From positions 1-13,411 of the forward strand of contig JAEWMV010000088.1 in NCBI GenBank assembly GCA_023393045.1: a stretch of DNA of 13,411 nt, read 5' to 3'. Every line of letters begins with the position of its first letter. Within the stretch, counting starts at the first letter, position 1. This document shows positions 6,080 to 13,411 of this stretch, piece after piece. Source of the DNA: Bacillota bacterium. Its GTDB lineage: Bacteria > Bacillota > Clostridia > Christensenellales > CAG-138. The notes beneath the pieces were generated by a model, which did no database searches, was not told the DNA's origin, and saw only the letters and a list, made by a program, of their open reading frames with translations. The translations under genes and the position numbers were made by a program.

Positions 6080-6850
6080 ATGAGCAGCAGCTACTATTTT
6101 TTGACGAACCAATTGAGTGAGGATGAAACGCGCGTCCTCACAAGCATCGTCAACCACATCGAAAAGGGCGGCGACAAGGTCGGCATCGCGCAGATCGCGA
6201 AAGAAAATTTCGTCTCCACAAGCTTCATCATCAAAATGTGCAAGCGGCTTGGCTTCAAGGGATACAGCGAGCTGTATTACAGCCTTTCGCACAAGGGCAG
6301 CGAGAGCGTGGGCGACGTTTTTCGGGGCCAGCTGAAATCGCTCATCGATAATTTCAGCGAGGCCGACGTCGAGCGATTCTATTCCTATCTCGCCAAATAC
6401 CACGGGCGCAAGCTCTTCGCCGTGGGCGCGGGCTTCGCGGATCTGGTCGCGGATTACATCGTGCAGCGCCTGGGCGTGAGCGGGTTCATGGTCTTTAACC
6501 GCGTCCACTTCTATGATTTCATGCTTTTTCACGAGGACAACAAGCACCGCGTGCAGTCCAACATAGAGCCCGCCATGATTATCGCCATATCGCAGAGCGG
6601 CGAGTCGGAAACGGTGCTCAACAACGTGTCCCACGCCAAGCGCCACGGCTTCCAGGTCGTGACCTTCACCAAGCGGGAGGACTCCACGCTCGCGGGCATG
6701 TCCGACATCACCTTCATCGTGGACGGCGCGCAGCAAACGCTCATTTCCGGCGTGCCCAACCCCTTCTTCGGCAAGGTCATACTCGCCTTTGAGGAACTGC
6801 TCGGCGGCTATTTCCTTACGCTCTCGGACAAGGGCCGCGGCCATTCGTAA
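6080..6850 (+). CDS. MurR/RpiR-family transcriptional regulator with SIS domain
   Basis: A 256-residue DNA-binding regulator. The N-terminal part (about 10-75) is the RpiR helix-turn-helix, with the typical IAQIAKENFVSTSFIIKMCKRLG recognition region split here as IAQIAKENFVST (36-47) and IIKMCKRLGFKGYSE. The C-terminal part (about 105-240) is a SIS domain, with GAGFADLVADYI and the phosphosugar-loop IIAISQSGESETVLN (167-181). SIS domains bind sugar phosphates, so the effector is probably a phosphorylated sugar or polyol made by the downstream genes. GGAGG lies 5 nt before the ATG. It is the first gene of the + strand cluster and has its own promoter; it likely controls the downstream transport and hydrolase genes. 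Confidence 0.92.
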   Translation: MSSSYYFLTNQLSEDETRVLTSIVNHIEKGGDKVGIAQIAKENFVSTSFIIKMCKRLGFKGYSELYYSLSHKGSESVGDVFRGQLKSLIDNFSEADVERFYSYLAKYHGRKLFAVGAGFADLVADYIVQRLGVSGFMVFNRVHFYDFMLFHEDNKHRVQSNIEPAMIIAISQSGESETVLNNVSHAKRHGFQVVTFTKREDSTLAGMSDITFIVDGAQQTLISGVPNPFFGKVILAFEELLGGYFLTLSDKGRGHS

Positions 6851-6876
6851 ACTTTTACCTCCAAAAAGAAAAAATT

Positions 6877-6920
6877 GCATATGCCGCGTGTGCTATAATT
6901 CCTTGCGAAGGGCATAGCCC
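6877..6920 (+). promoter_or_regulatory. Extended -10 promoter and palindromes upstream of the HAD hydrolase
   Basis: TGCTATAAT (6891-6899) is a perfect extended -10 element without a good -35 at proper spacing (TTGCAT at 6875 is only 13 bp away). An 8-bp palindrome GCATATGC (6877-6884) lies in the -35 region and GGGC-ATA-GCCC (6910-6920) in the initial transcript. Weak -35 plus palindromes would fit a regulated promoter for the transport cluster, possibly by the RpiR-type protein; this is inference. Confidence 0.45.
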
Positions 6921-6946
6921 ACTATGATTTGTGAGGAGAACAGCAA

Positions 6947-7780
6947 TTGAGCGGCGTAATTCGGTATCTTGTGTTCGATTTGGATGGAACAATATACCAG
7001 GATTTAGACTTTTATAAGGACTATATACATTTCCTGACCCGCGGGACGGATAAGGAAGCCTGGCGGGACAGCTTGATTTGCTTCACGCAGGGCGTGCTTT
7101 CGGGCAAACGCCTGAGGATGAATTCCTTTTATTGCAACGAGCCGATTCCGGCCGAAGATCCCGCGCGATATTTCCCTTTGCTCGAGGCGGCGGCAGCGCC
7201 CTCCATTTCCTGTTCCGATATGCCTTCAAAAAAAGAATATACCTATTTGGGCGACGCGTGGAGCGTCGTCGCGTTATATGGGTGCACGCTCGGCCTTTTT
7301 GAGGGCGAGCGCGCCGACAAGGTCTACCGGCTGACGAGGCGGCGCATGGAGCGCGCGGGCAGGACGGGCAATGCGCGTCTTGGCAAAGCCATCCTGAATG
7401 CAGGCAAAAAATGCGAAACCATACTGCTGAGCAATTCCTACCGCGACACGGGGCTGGAGTTTCTAAGACAGCTTGGATTTAACAATATCTTTAACAAATG
7501 CGCATTTTCCGTTGAAAAGCCCTATGGTATGATGGACGCGCTCAAAACGCTCTGCCCCGCGGCGCTCGACGCGCCGGAAACGGTGCTTACCATAGGCGAC
7601 CATGCCTTCAACGACCTCGCGCCGCTCGCGCGCATCGGCTGTCGCACGCTGTGGATGAACCCATACCCGGGCATCCAAGAGCCGCGCCACGACGTTTGTC
7701 TGAGAACGCCCGACGAGCTTGCGGACTATCTCAACGCGCTTATCTCCGAAGAAAATTCGGTTGATATAAAGACTTCATAA
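6947..7780 (+). CDS. HAD-superfamily hydrolase (probable phosphatase)
   Basis: A 277-residue cytoplasmic HAD enzyme. All four motifs are visible: I, FDLDGT with nucleophile Asp11 and acid Asp13; II, ILLSNS (Ser162); III, the lysine in EKPYG (Lys191); IV, GDHAFND (Asp218, Asp223). A large cap of about 140 residues lies between motifs I and II, suggesting a small-molecule phosphate substrate, such as a sugar phosphate. The start is a TTG with GAGGAG 8 nt upstream; no ATG fits before motif I. It lies about 96 nt after the rpiR-type gene and 20 nt before the binding-protein gene, so it probably belongs to the transport unit. Substrate is unknown. Confidence 0.85.
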   Translation: MSGVIRYLVFDLDGTIYQDLDFYKDYIHFLTRGTDKEAWRDSLICFTQGVLSGKRLRMNSFYCNEPIPAEDPARYFPLLEAAAAPSISCSDMPSKKEYTYLGDAWSVVALYGCTLGLFEGERADKVYRLTRRRMERAGRTGNARLGKAILNAGKKCETILLSNSYRDTGLEFLRQLGFNNIFNKCAFSVEKPYGMMDALKTLCPAALDAPETVLTIGDHAFNDLAPLARIGCRTLWMNPYPGIQEPRHDVCLRTPDELADYLNALISEENSVDIKTS

Positions 7781-7800
7781 ACATAAAGGAGGCACTGGAA

Positions 7801-9153
7801 ATGAAAAAGTATCTTGCGCTTTTGCTGGCGGTCCTCTGCGCGCTGAGCGTTATGGCCGCCTGCGGGGACACCGTGAAACCCGGCGGCGAGCAGACAGCCG
7901 ACCAGCCCGGCGACTCTACACCCGCCCCGACTGCCGATCCGGCCGGGAATCAGCCCACGGAAAAAATCCAGATCGTCTACTGGCACACACTGACCGACCA
8001 TCACGAGGCGGCCCTCAAGGCGACCATCGAGGCGTTCAACGCTTCGCAGGACAACTACGAGGTCGTCGCCCAGCAGCAGCCGTACAGCGAGTTTGACGCC
8101 AAGCTCATGCAGGCCGTCGCCAACGGCATCGGCCCCGACTTTGTGGACATGTTCCCCACGGACGCCGCCAACTATATCAAGGAGGGCAGCCTCTACGACA
8201 TGAGCGCGTTCATCAACGACTCCGAAATCGGCATACCGAACTTCCAGGAGGAAGTATCCTCCGGTTTGTACGATGAAATCAACCAGTGGGGCGGCGACTC
8301 CATCTACCTGTTCCCGGACACCGCCACGGGCGAAGTGCTCTTCTACAACAAGACCATGTTCGACGAGCTGGGTCTCACCCCGCCCGCCACCTGGAGCGAG
8401 CTTGAAAACTGCGCCAAGGCCATTTATGAAGCCTACGGCATCCCCGGCTTCGGCACGGACTCTGTGACGGACACCTACCAGTGCCTCATCATGCAGGCGG
8501 GCAGCGGCTACATCGATATTGACGCCAAGAAGCTGGCCATCGACCGCGAGATCGGCCTTGAAAAGCTGCGCTGGTTCACGGACGGCGTGAAGGCGGGCTA
8601 CTTCCGCCTTGTCGGCGAGGATTATTACTTCTCCAACCCCTTCGGCAGCAAGGCGGTAGGCATGTACATCGGCTCGTCCGCGGGCGTCGACTACGTTTAT
8701 GCCGCCATCCCCGCGGAAGGCGAGGGCCACTTTGAAGTGGGCTGCGTCCCCATCCCACAGGAAGGCCCCGTGAAGTACCTCTCCAACTGGGGTGGTGGTT
8801 TCGCCTGCCTCGCGAAGGATGAGGAGCATGCGCGCGGCGTGTACGAGTTCTACAAATACTTCACCTCCACCGACGTCCTCGTCGCCTGGGCGCAGGCCTT
8901 CGGCAGCATCCCCGTTTATGCCTCCGCGCGCGACACGGATGCGTTCAAGACCTATGCCGAAACCAATATCGCCGTCAAAGCCCTCTCCGAGGAAATGCAG
9001 TACATCGGCCACCTTCCCGCCGTCACCGGCTCCGTGATCGTGCGTACCGAGATAGACAAGATGGTGCAGTCCGTGGCGCTGGGCGTATCCGACGCCGAGA
9101 CCGCCTACGACGCGTTCGTCGCGGCCTGCGACGCGGCGCTCGCCGCCGAGTAA
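7801..9153 (+). CDS. ABC transporter solute-binding lipoprotein (family 1, UgpB-like)
   Basis: A 450-residue extracellular lipoprotein that would capture substrate for the ABC importer encoded downstream. The signal peptide (MKK, hydrophobic core, then MAAC) ends in a lipobox with Cys21 as lipid attachment site. A flexible Pro/Ala/Gly/Thr/Asp-rich linker (about 22-57) leads to the binding domain starting KIQIVYWHTLTDHHEAALK, followed by EAFNASQDNYEVVAQQQ and GIGPDFVDMFPTD, typical of family 1 binding proteins for sugars and glycerol phosphate (UgpB/MalE type). AAAGGAGG is 8 nt before the ATG. The ligand cannot be read from sequence; the neighbouring phosphohydrolases suggest a phosphorylated compound, but many family members bind oligosaccharides. 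Confidence 0.9.
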   Translation: MKKYLALLLAVLCALSVMAACGDTVKPGGEQTADQPGDSTPAPTADPAGNQPTEKIQIVYWHTLTDHHEAALKATIEAFNASQDNYEVVAQQQPYSEFDAKLMQAVANGIGPDFVDMFPTDAANYIKEGSLYDMSAFINDSEIGIPNFQEEVSSGLYDEINQWGGDSIYLFPDTATGEVLFYNKTMFDELGLTPPATWSELENCAKAIYEAYGIPGFGTDSVTDTYQCLIMQAGSGYIDIDAKKLAIDREIGLEKLRWFTDGVKAGYFRLVGEDYYFSNPFGSKAVGMYIGSSAGVDYVYAAIPAEGEGHFEVGCVPIPQEGPVKYLSNWGGGFACLAKDEEHARGVYEFYKYFTSTDVLVAWAQAFGSIPVYASARDTDAFKTYAETNIAVKALSEEMQYIGHLPAVTGSVIVRTEIDKMVQSVALGVSDAETAYDAFVAACDAALAAE

Positions 9154-9176
9154 CCCGATTTTCCCGAAGGAACAAG

Positions 9177-9218
9177 GCGTTCTGAGAACCGTTTGTCAAA
9201 GGGCGGTTCTCAGAGCGC
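9177..9218 (+). promoter_or_regulatory. Long intercistronic RNA hairpin after the binding-protein gene
   Basis: GCGTTCTGAGAACCG (9177-9191) pairs with CGGTTCTCAGAGCGC (9204-9218): 15 bp with one T-G pair and a 12-nt loop. No T-run follows, so it is not a standard terminator. Such hairpins after binding-protein genes are known to protect the upstream mRNA and reduce downstream expression. It ends just before the ribosome site of the next gene (AAGGAAGG, about 9223-9231), so it could also affect that gene's translation. Confidence 0.7.
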
Positions 9219-9236
9219 TATAAAAGGAAGGGCGCT

Positions 9237-10667
9237 ATGGAAGAACTGAAGACAAAATTCGTGATGTACGCGGGACTGCGCACCATAGGCGGCGTGATCG
9301 CCTCCGTCACATACGGGCGCGACCGCGTGATATTCGAGTTTGGCTCCGCCTACGACCCCGCCACTGCCGTGTTCGACGGCGCGGTGGAAGAGCGCGATAA
9401 AAACCGCGTATGCGACATGCTCAAAATCGGCATGCTGCCGCGTATAGACGGCGTGTACCGCAGGGAGGACATCGGGGATTTCCCCCTAAAGAGCGCGGAG
9501 GAGAGCGCGCTCAACACGGCCGTTTTCATCACGCACCTGCACCTTGACCACATGGCCCTCATCGGAACCGTCGCGCCCGAGGTGCCCGTTTACATGCACC
9601 ATAACGCGCAGATTATCGAGCGCGCGCTGGAGGCGACGGGCGAGGGCGTGCCCACGCCCACCCTCGAGCGCGGCTATAGCGACATCATGCCCGATGAACC
9701 CATCCGCGTGGGCGCGATAGAAGTTCTCCCCATACTCTGCCGCGACACGAGCTATTATGACTTCGCCTTCCTCGTCACCACGCCCGACGGGACCATACAC
9801 TGGACGGGCGACCTCTGCCTCCACGGCTGTCAGGCCGAGAGGATCTTCCGCCAGATGGAGCTTTTGCGCGCGCGCGGCGTGGACGTGCTCCTGTGCGACT
9901 GCACGGGCTTTATGGATTCCACGCTTCGCATGATGTACCCGACGACGGACCCCTCCGCCATATTGCCGCAAAGGGAGATTCCCGAAGGCATGCTTTCCGA
10001 AAAACAATATTACGACGGGCTCTATTCCCACATCCGCGACTGCGAGGGGCTCTGCGTTTTCAATTACTACCAGAGGGAAATGGACGACGCGAAGAAGTTC
10101 ATGGACTGGGCGGAGGCGTCCGGCAGGATTTGCGCCTTCGAGCCGGACGCGGCTTACATCGTCTACAAATTCTTCGGCATAGAGCCTTATGTATATATCC
10201 CCGACTCCGCGCGCTACGCGGCAAAGGAGAAGCCCGCGTGGCAAAGGGAGCTCTTCTCCCACTGCAAATTCGTCACCCTTGCCGACATTTTGAAAAATCC
10301 GCGCGGCTACATCGTCCAGAACAGCTACCGCCACATCATGGAGCTTTTCAGCCTGCCGCGCGAGGGCGGCGTGTACATCCACGCGGACGGCATCCCCATA
10401 GGCGATTTCGACCCCGCCTACAAGAACATGGTCAAAATCGTGAAGATGGCGGGGTTCCGGTATGTGACCTTTTTCTGCGAAAATTACTTCGGGCACGGCT
10501 ATCCCGCGCAGGTCAAGTACTTCGTGGATCGAATTGACCCGAAGGTGCTGATCCCCTGCCATTCGCTCAACCCGGAAAGATTGCTGCCCAAAAGCGGCGT
10601 TCAATTGCTGATAGAACCGTACAAGACCTATATTTTAAGCAACCATGCGTTTTTCCCCGAAAGCTGA
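9237..10667 (+). CDS. Metallo-beta-lactamase-fold hydrolase, RNase J / beta-CASP-like
   Basis: A 476-residue cytoplasmic protein without a signal peptide. The metal-binding HLHLDH (100-105) and the bridging aspartate in WTGDLCLHG (Asp192) are visible. The insert from about 200 to 400 and the end segment GHGYPAQVKYF (His420) followed by IPCHSLNPE (His442) correspond to the beta-CASP layout of RNase J-like enzymes. The histidine normally found before the FxI segment (in a DHS context) appears to be missing: the sequence there is CRDTSYYDFAF (168-178), so one metal site may be altered. Known relatives cut RNA or other phosphodiesters, yet the position between a binding protein and a phosphodiesterase suggests small-molecule phosphodiester or ester cleavage instead; that is inference. 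The downstream gene starts 13 nt after its stop. Confidence 0.85.
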   Translation: MEELKTKFVMYAGLRTIGGVIASVTYGRDRVIFEFGSAYDPATAVFDGAVEERDKNRVCDMLKIGMLPRIDGVYRREDIGDFPLKSAEESALNTAVFITHLHLDHMALIGTVAPEVPVYMHHNAQIIERALEATGEGVPTPTLERGYSDIMPDEPIRVGAIEVLPILCRDTSYYDFAFLVTTPDGTIHWTGDLCLHGCQAERIFRQMELLRARGVDVLLCDCTGFMDSTLRMMYPTTDPSAILPQREIPEGMLSEKQYYDGLYSHIRDCEGLCVFNYYQREMDDAKKFMDWAEASGRICAFEPDAAYIVYKFFGIEPYVYIPDSARYAAKEKPAWQRELFSHCKFVTLADILKNPRGYIVQNSYRHIMELFSLPREGGVYIHADGIPIGDFDPAYKNMVKIVKMAGFRYVTFFCENYFGHGYPAQVKYFVDRIDPKVLIPCHSLNPERLLPKSGVQLLIEPYKTYILSNHAFFPES

Positions 10668-10680
10668 GGGAGGTTAAAGA

Positions 10681-11973
10681 ATGAACAAGCTTCTCGTTTT
10701 CTGCATCGACGCGCTGTGTTCTTCGGATATTGAGCGAATGCGCGCCATGCCGCACTTTGCGCCTTTTATCGAAAGCGGCTCGCATGTGCGCCATATCGAG
10801 CCTGTGTGGCCCGCGCTGACCTATGCCTGCCACACGTCCATACTCACGGGCTGCTTCGTCGGCCGCCACGGCATCTTCCACAATGAAAAGCTGCGGCGCG
10901 GCGGCCGCTTCGGCGAGCCGTGGTTCAATATGAAAGAGGATGTGCGCGTGCCCACGCTGCTCGACCGCGCGCGCGAAAACGGGCTTACCACCTGCTCGCT
11001 GTCCTGGCCCGTGTCGGGCGGCGCGGCGTACGACATGAACATGCCCATGATCGTGCCCTACGGCTATTACGGCTATGAGCCGGAGACGTGGCTTGAGGGC
11101 ACCGCCACAAAGAACCTCATGGAGCGTTATTTCTATAAGCACGGCCGCTATATCAAGGGGCCGGACAGGAGCCTCGACCTCTTCACGATGGCGCTCGCGC
11201 TCGACATCCTTGAGGACTTTGAGCAGCCCGACGTCATGCTCGTGAAGATGTGCGACCTCGATTCCTGCCGCCATACCTACGGCGTGCATCACCCCAAGGC
11301 GTCGGAGCAGCTCAGGAAGCACGATGAGGAGTTCGGCGCGCTTATGGAGGCGCTCTCTCGCAGGGGCGGCCTTACAAACACCAACGTCGTGATACTCGGC
11401 GACCACGGCATGACGGACGTGAAGGACGTATTGCTCCTCAACGTGCTCCTGCGCGACGCGGGCTTCCTGCGCACGGACGATGAGGGCAAGCTCCTATCCT
11501 ACGACGCGCTTTGCCATTCCACGGGTCTGGGCGCGTATGTGGAGCTTTTTGACCCCGAGGACGCCGGCATGAAGGAGAAGGTGCGCGCTTTCCTCAAATC
11601 GCTCATGGACGACCCGCGCGTCATGCTCGACTATGTGCTCGACGCGGATGAGGCAAGGGAAAAATACGGCGTCGCCGGACCTTTTGATTTCATACTGGAA
11701 AGCAGGCTGCCCATCTCCTTTGGGGAAAGGTTCGACTGCGCGGCGTTCACGCAGAGCCAGGTGCCCGGCGACCACAAGATCGGCGCGGCCACGCACGGCG
11801 GGAGCCCCTCGCGCGCGGAGGTCACGGCCTTTATCGCAAGCGGACCGGATGTGAAAAGGGGCGTTGTCGTAGAGCGGCGCGGCATGGTGGACGAAGCTCC
11901 CACTTTGGCGCGCATGCTCGGCTTTGACATGCCGGATACGGACGGCAGCGCAATCGAAGAGATATTGAGGTAA
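10681..11973 (+). CDS. Type I phosphodiesterase / nucleotide pyrophosphatase family (alkaline phosphatase superfamily)
   Basis: A 430-residue hydrolase of the alkaline phosphatase superfamily. The binuclear metal site can be traced: Asp10 (FCIDAL), nucleophile Thr47 in PALTYACHTSILTG, Asp194 and His198 (DLDSCRH), Asp241-His242 (GDHGMTD) and His372 (ATHGG). This matches nucleotide pyrophosphatase/phosphodiesterases rather than true alkaline phosphatases, which use serine and have an additional Mg site. There is no signal peptide, so it acts in the cytoplasm, presumably on the imported compound or its product. GAGGGAGG is 7 nt before the ATG; the ABC ATPase begins 3 nt after the stop. Substrate (phosphodiester, nucleotide sugar or phosphonate-type ester) is unknown. 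Confidence 0.9.
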   Translation: MNKLLVFCIDALCSSDIERMRAMPHFAPFIESGSHVRHIEPVWPALTYACHTSILTGCFVGRHGIFHNEKLRRGGRFGEPWFNMKEDVRVPTLLDRARENGLTTCSLSWPVSGGAAYDMNMPMIVPYGYYGYEPETWLEGTATKNLMERYFYKHGRYIKGPDRSLDLFTMALALDILEDFEQPDVMLVKMCDLDSCRHTYGVHHPKASEQLRKHDEEFGALMEALSRRGGLTNTNVVILGDHGMTDVKDVLLLNVLLRDAGFLRTDDEGKLLSYDALCHSTGLGAYVELFDPEDAGMKEKVRAFLKSLMDDPRVMLDYVLDADEAREKYGVAGPFDFILESRLPISFGERFDCAAFTQSQVPGDHKIGAATHGGSPSRAEVTAFIASGPDVKRGVVVERRGMVDEAPTLARMLGFDMPDTDGSAIEEILR

Positions 11974-11976
11974 AGC

Positions 11977-13034
<1,058 letters not shown>

Positions 13035-13038
<4 letters not shown>

Positions 13039-13411
13039 AACCTATAAAAAAGCTGTTTTCAAAGGACGACGAAAAACTCACCGCCATGACATACCTGCGT
13101 CCGGCGGCGTTCCTCGCGCCGTTTATGATAGGGCTTGCCATCTTCACGGTGTATCCTTTTCTCAACGTCATCCTCCTCTCCCTCAAGGAGAATTACAAAA
13201 CCCTTTCGGGCGAGTTTTCCGCGCTGGGCTTTGGCAATTACGCGGAGGTGATAAGCGACCCCAACTTCGCAAACGGCCTCCGGAACACGGGGCTCTACGC
13301 TCTGTTTGTCGTGCCCGTGTCGCTCGCGCTCTCGCTTCTTATCGCCTCGCTCCTCAACGGCAATACAAGGCTGCGCGGCTTCTTCCAGACCTGCTACTTT
13401 TTGCCCATGGT
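13035..13411 (+). CDS. ABC transporter permease, UgpA/MalF-like (partial, runs off the window)
   Basis: The first 125 codons of an inner-membrane permease, cut by the window end. After a charged cytoplasmic start, a hydrophobic helix (about residues 22-50, with PFLNVILLSLKEN) is followed by the family's FGNYAEVISDPNFANGLRNT periplasmic-to-helix segment, then a second helix (about 85-107) and the start of a third. The start ATG overlaps the ATPase stop codon by 4 nt, with GGGGAG 8 nt upstream. A second permease gene would be expected just beyond the window to complete the importer. Confidence 0.92.

Noticed and set aside
6875..6899. TTGCAT as a -35 box with TATAAT
   Set aside because: The spacing is only 13 bp; the extended -10 TGCTATAAT alone is the better reading.
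7726..9012. Long minus-strand reading frame opposite the binding-protein gene
   Set aside because: The + strand has a clear lipoprotein signal and family motifs; the antisense frame is a third-codon-position GC artefact. The same applies to 9486-10604 and 10567-11406 on the minus strand.

Overview
This window looks like part of the chromosome of an anaerobic, high-GC Firmicute (Clostridia-like). The reasons are strong Shine-Dalgarno sequences, some TTG/GTG starts, a Gram-positive style lipoprotein binding protein, an MurR/RpiR-type regulator, and genes otherwise known from strict anaerobes. The taxonomic call is inference; there is no rRNA or marker gene here.

Layout. (1) Bases 1-1760: a promoter, a leader of about 190 nt, one class III (PLP) aminotransferase on the + strand, then a terminator hairpin that could serve both strands. 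(2) Bases 1775-5979, minus strand: a compact gene run read from right to left. It is an ArsR repressor, an ACR3 arsenite efflux permease, a thioredoxin-type arsenate reductase ArsC, then HgcA (membrane corrinoid protein with the NVWCAAGK motif) and HgcB (two 4Fe-4S clusters plus extra cysteines). HgcA and HgcB are the pair required for methylation of inorganic mercury. The genes overlap or sit 4-14 nt apart, so arsenic detoxification and mercury methylation genes appear to form one ArsR-controlled transcription unit. A membrane-anchored protein of unknown function follows about 106 nt after hgcB on the same strand. (3) Bases 5983-6035: back-to-back divergent promoters for the ars-hgc unit and the next cluster. 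(4) Bases 6080-13411, + strand: an RpiR-type regulator with a SIS domain, a HAD-type phosphatase, a lipoprotein solute-binding protein, a beta-CASP-like metallo-beta-lactamase-fold hydrolase, a type I phosphodiesterase/alkaline-phosphatase superfamily enzyme, an UgpC/MalK-like ABC ATPase, and the start of an UgpA/MalF-like permease cut by the window end.

How the parts work together. The minus-strand unit would sense As(III) through ArsR, reduce arsenate (ArsC) and export arsenite (ACR3), while HgcA/HgcB transfer a methyl group from a corrinoid to Hg(II). HgcA carries an additional cysteine-rich N-terminal extension not needed for its core fold. The + strand cluster couples an ABC importer to three predicted intracellular hydrolases and a sugar-phosphate-type regulator. 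It reads as an uptake and breakdown route for a phosphorylated carbohydrate or phosphodiester; the substrate is not identifiable from sequence alone.

The most notable content is the arsR-acr3-arsC-hgcA-hgcB arrangement and the cysteine-rich HgcA. No tRNA, rRNA, CRISPR array or insertion sequence was seen.
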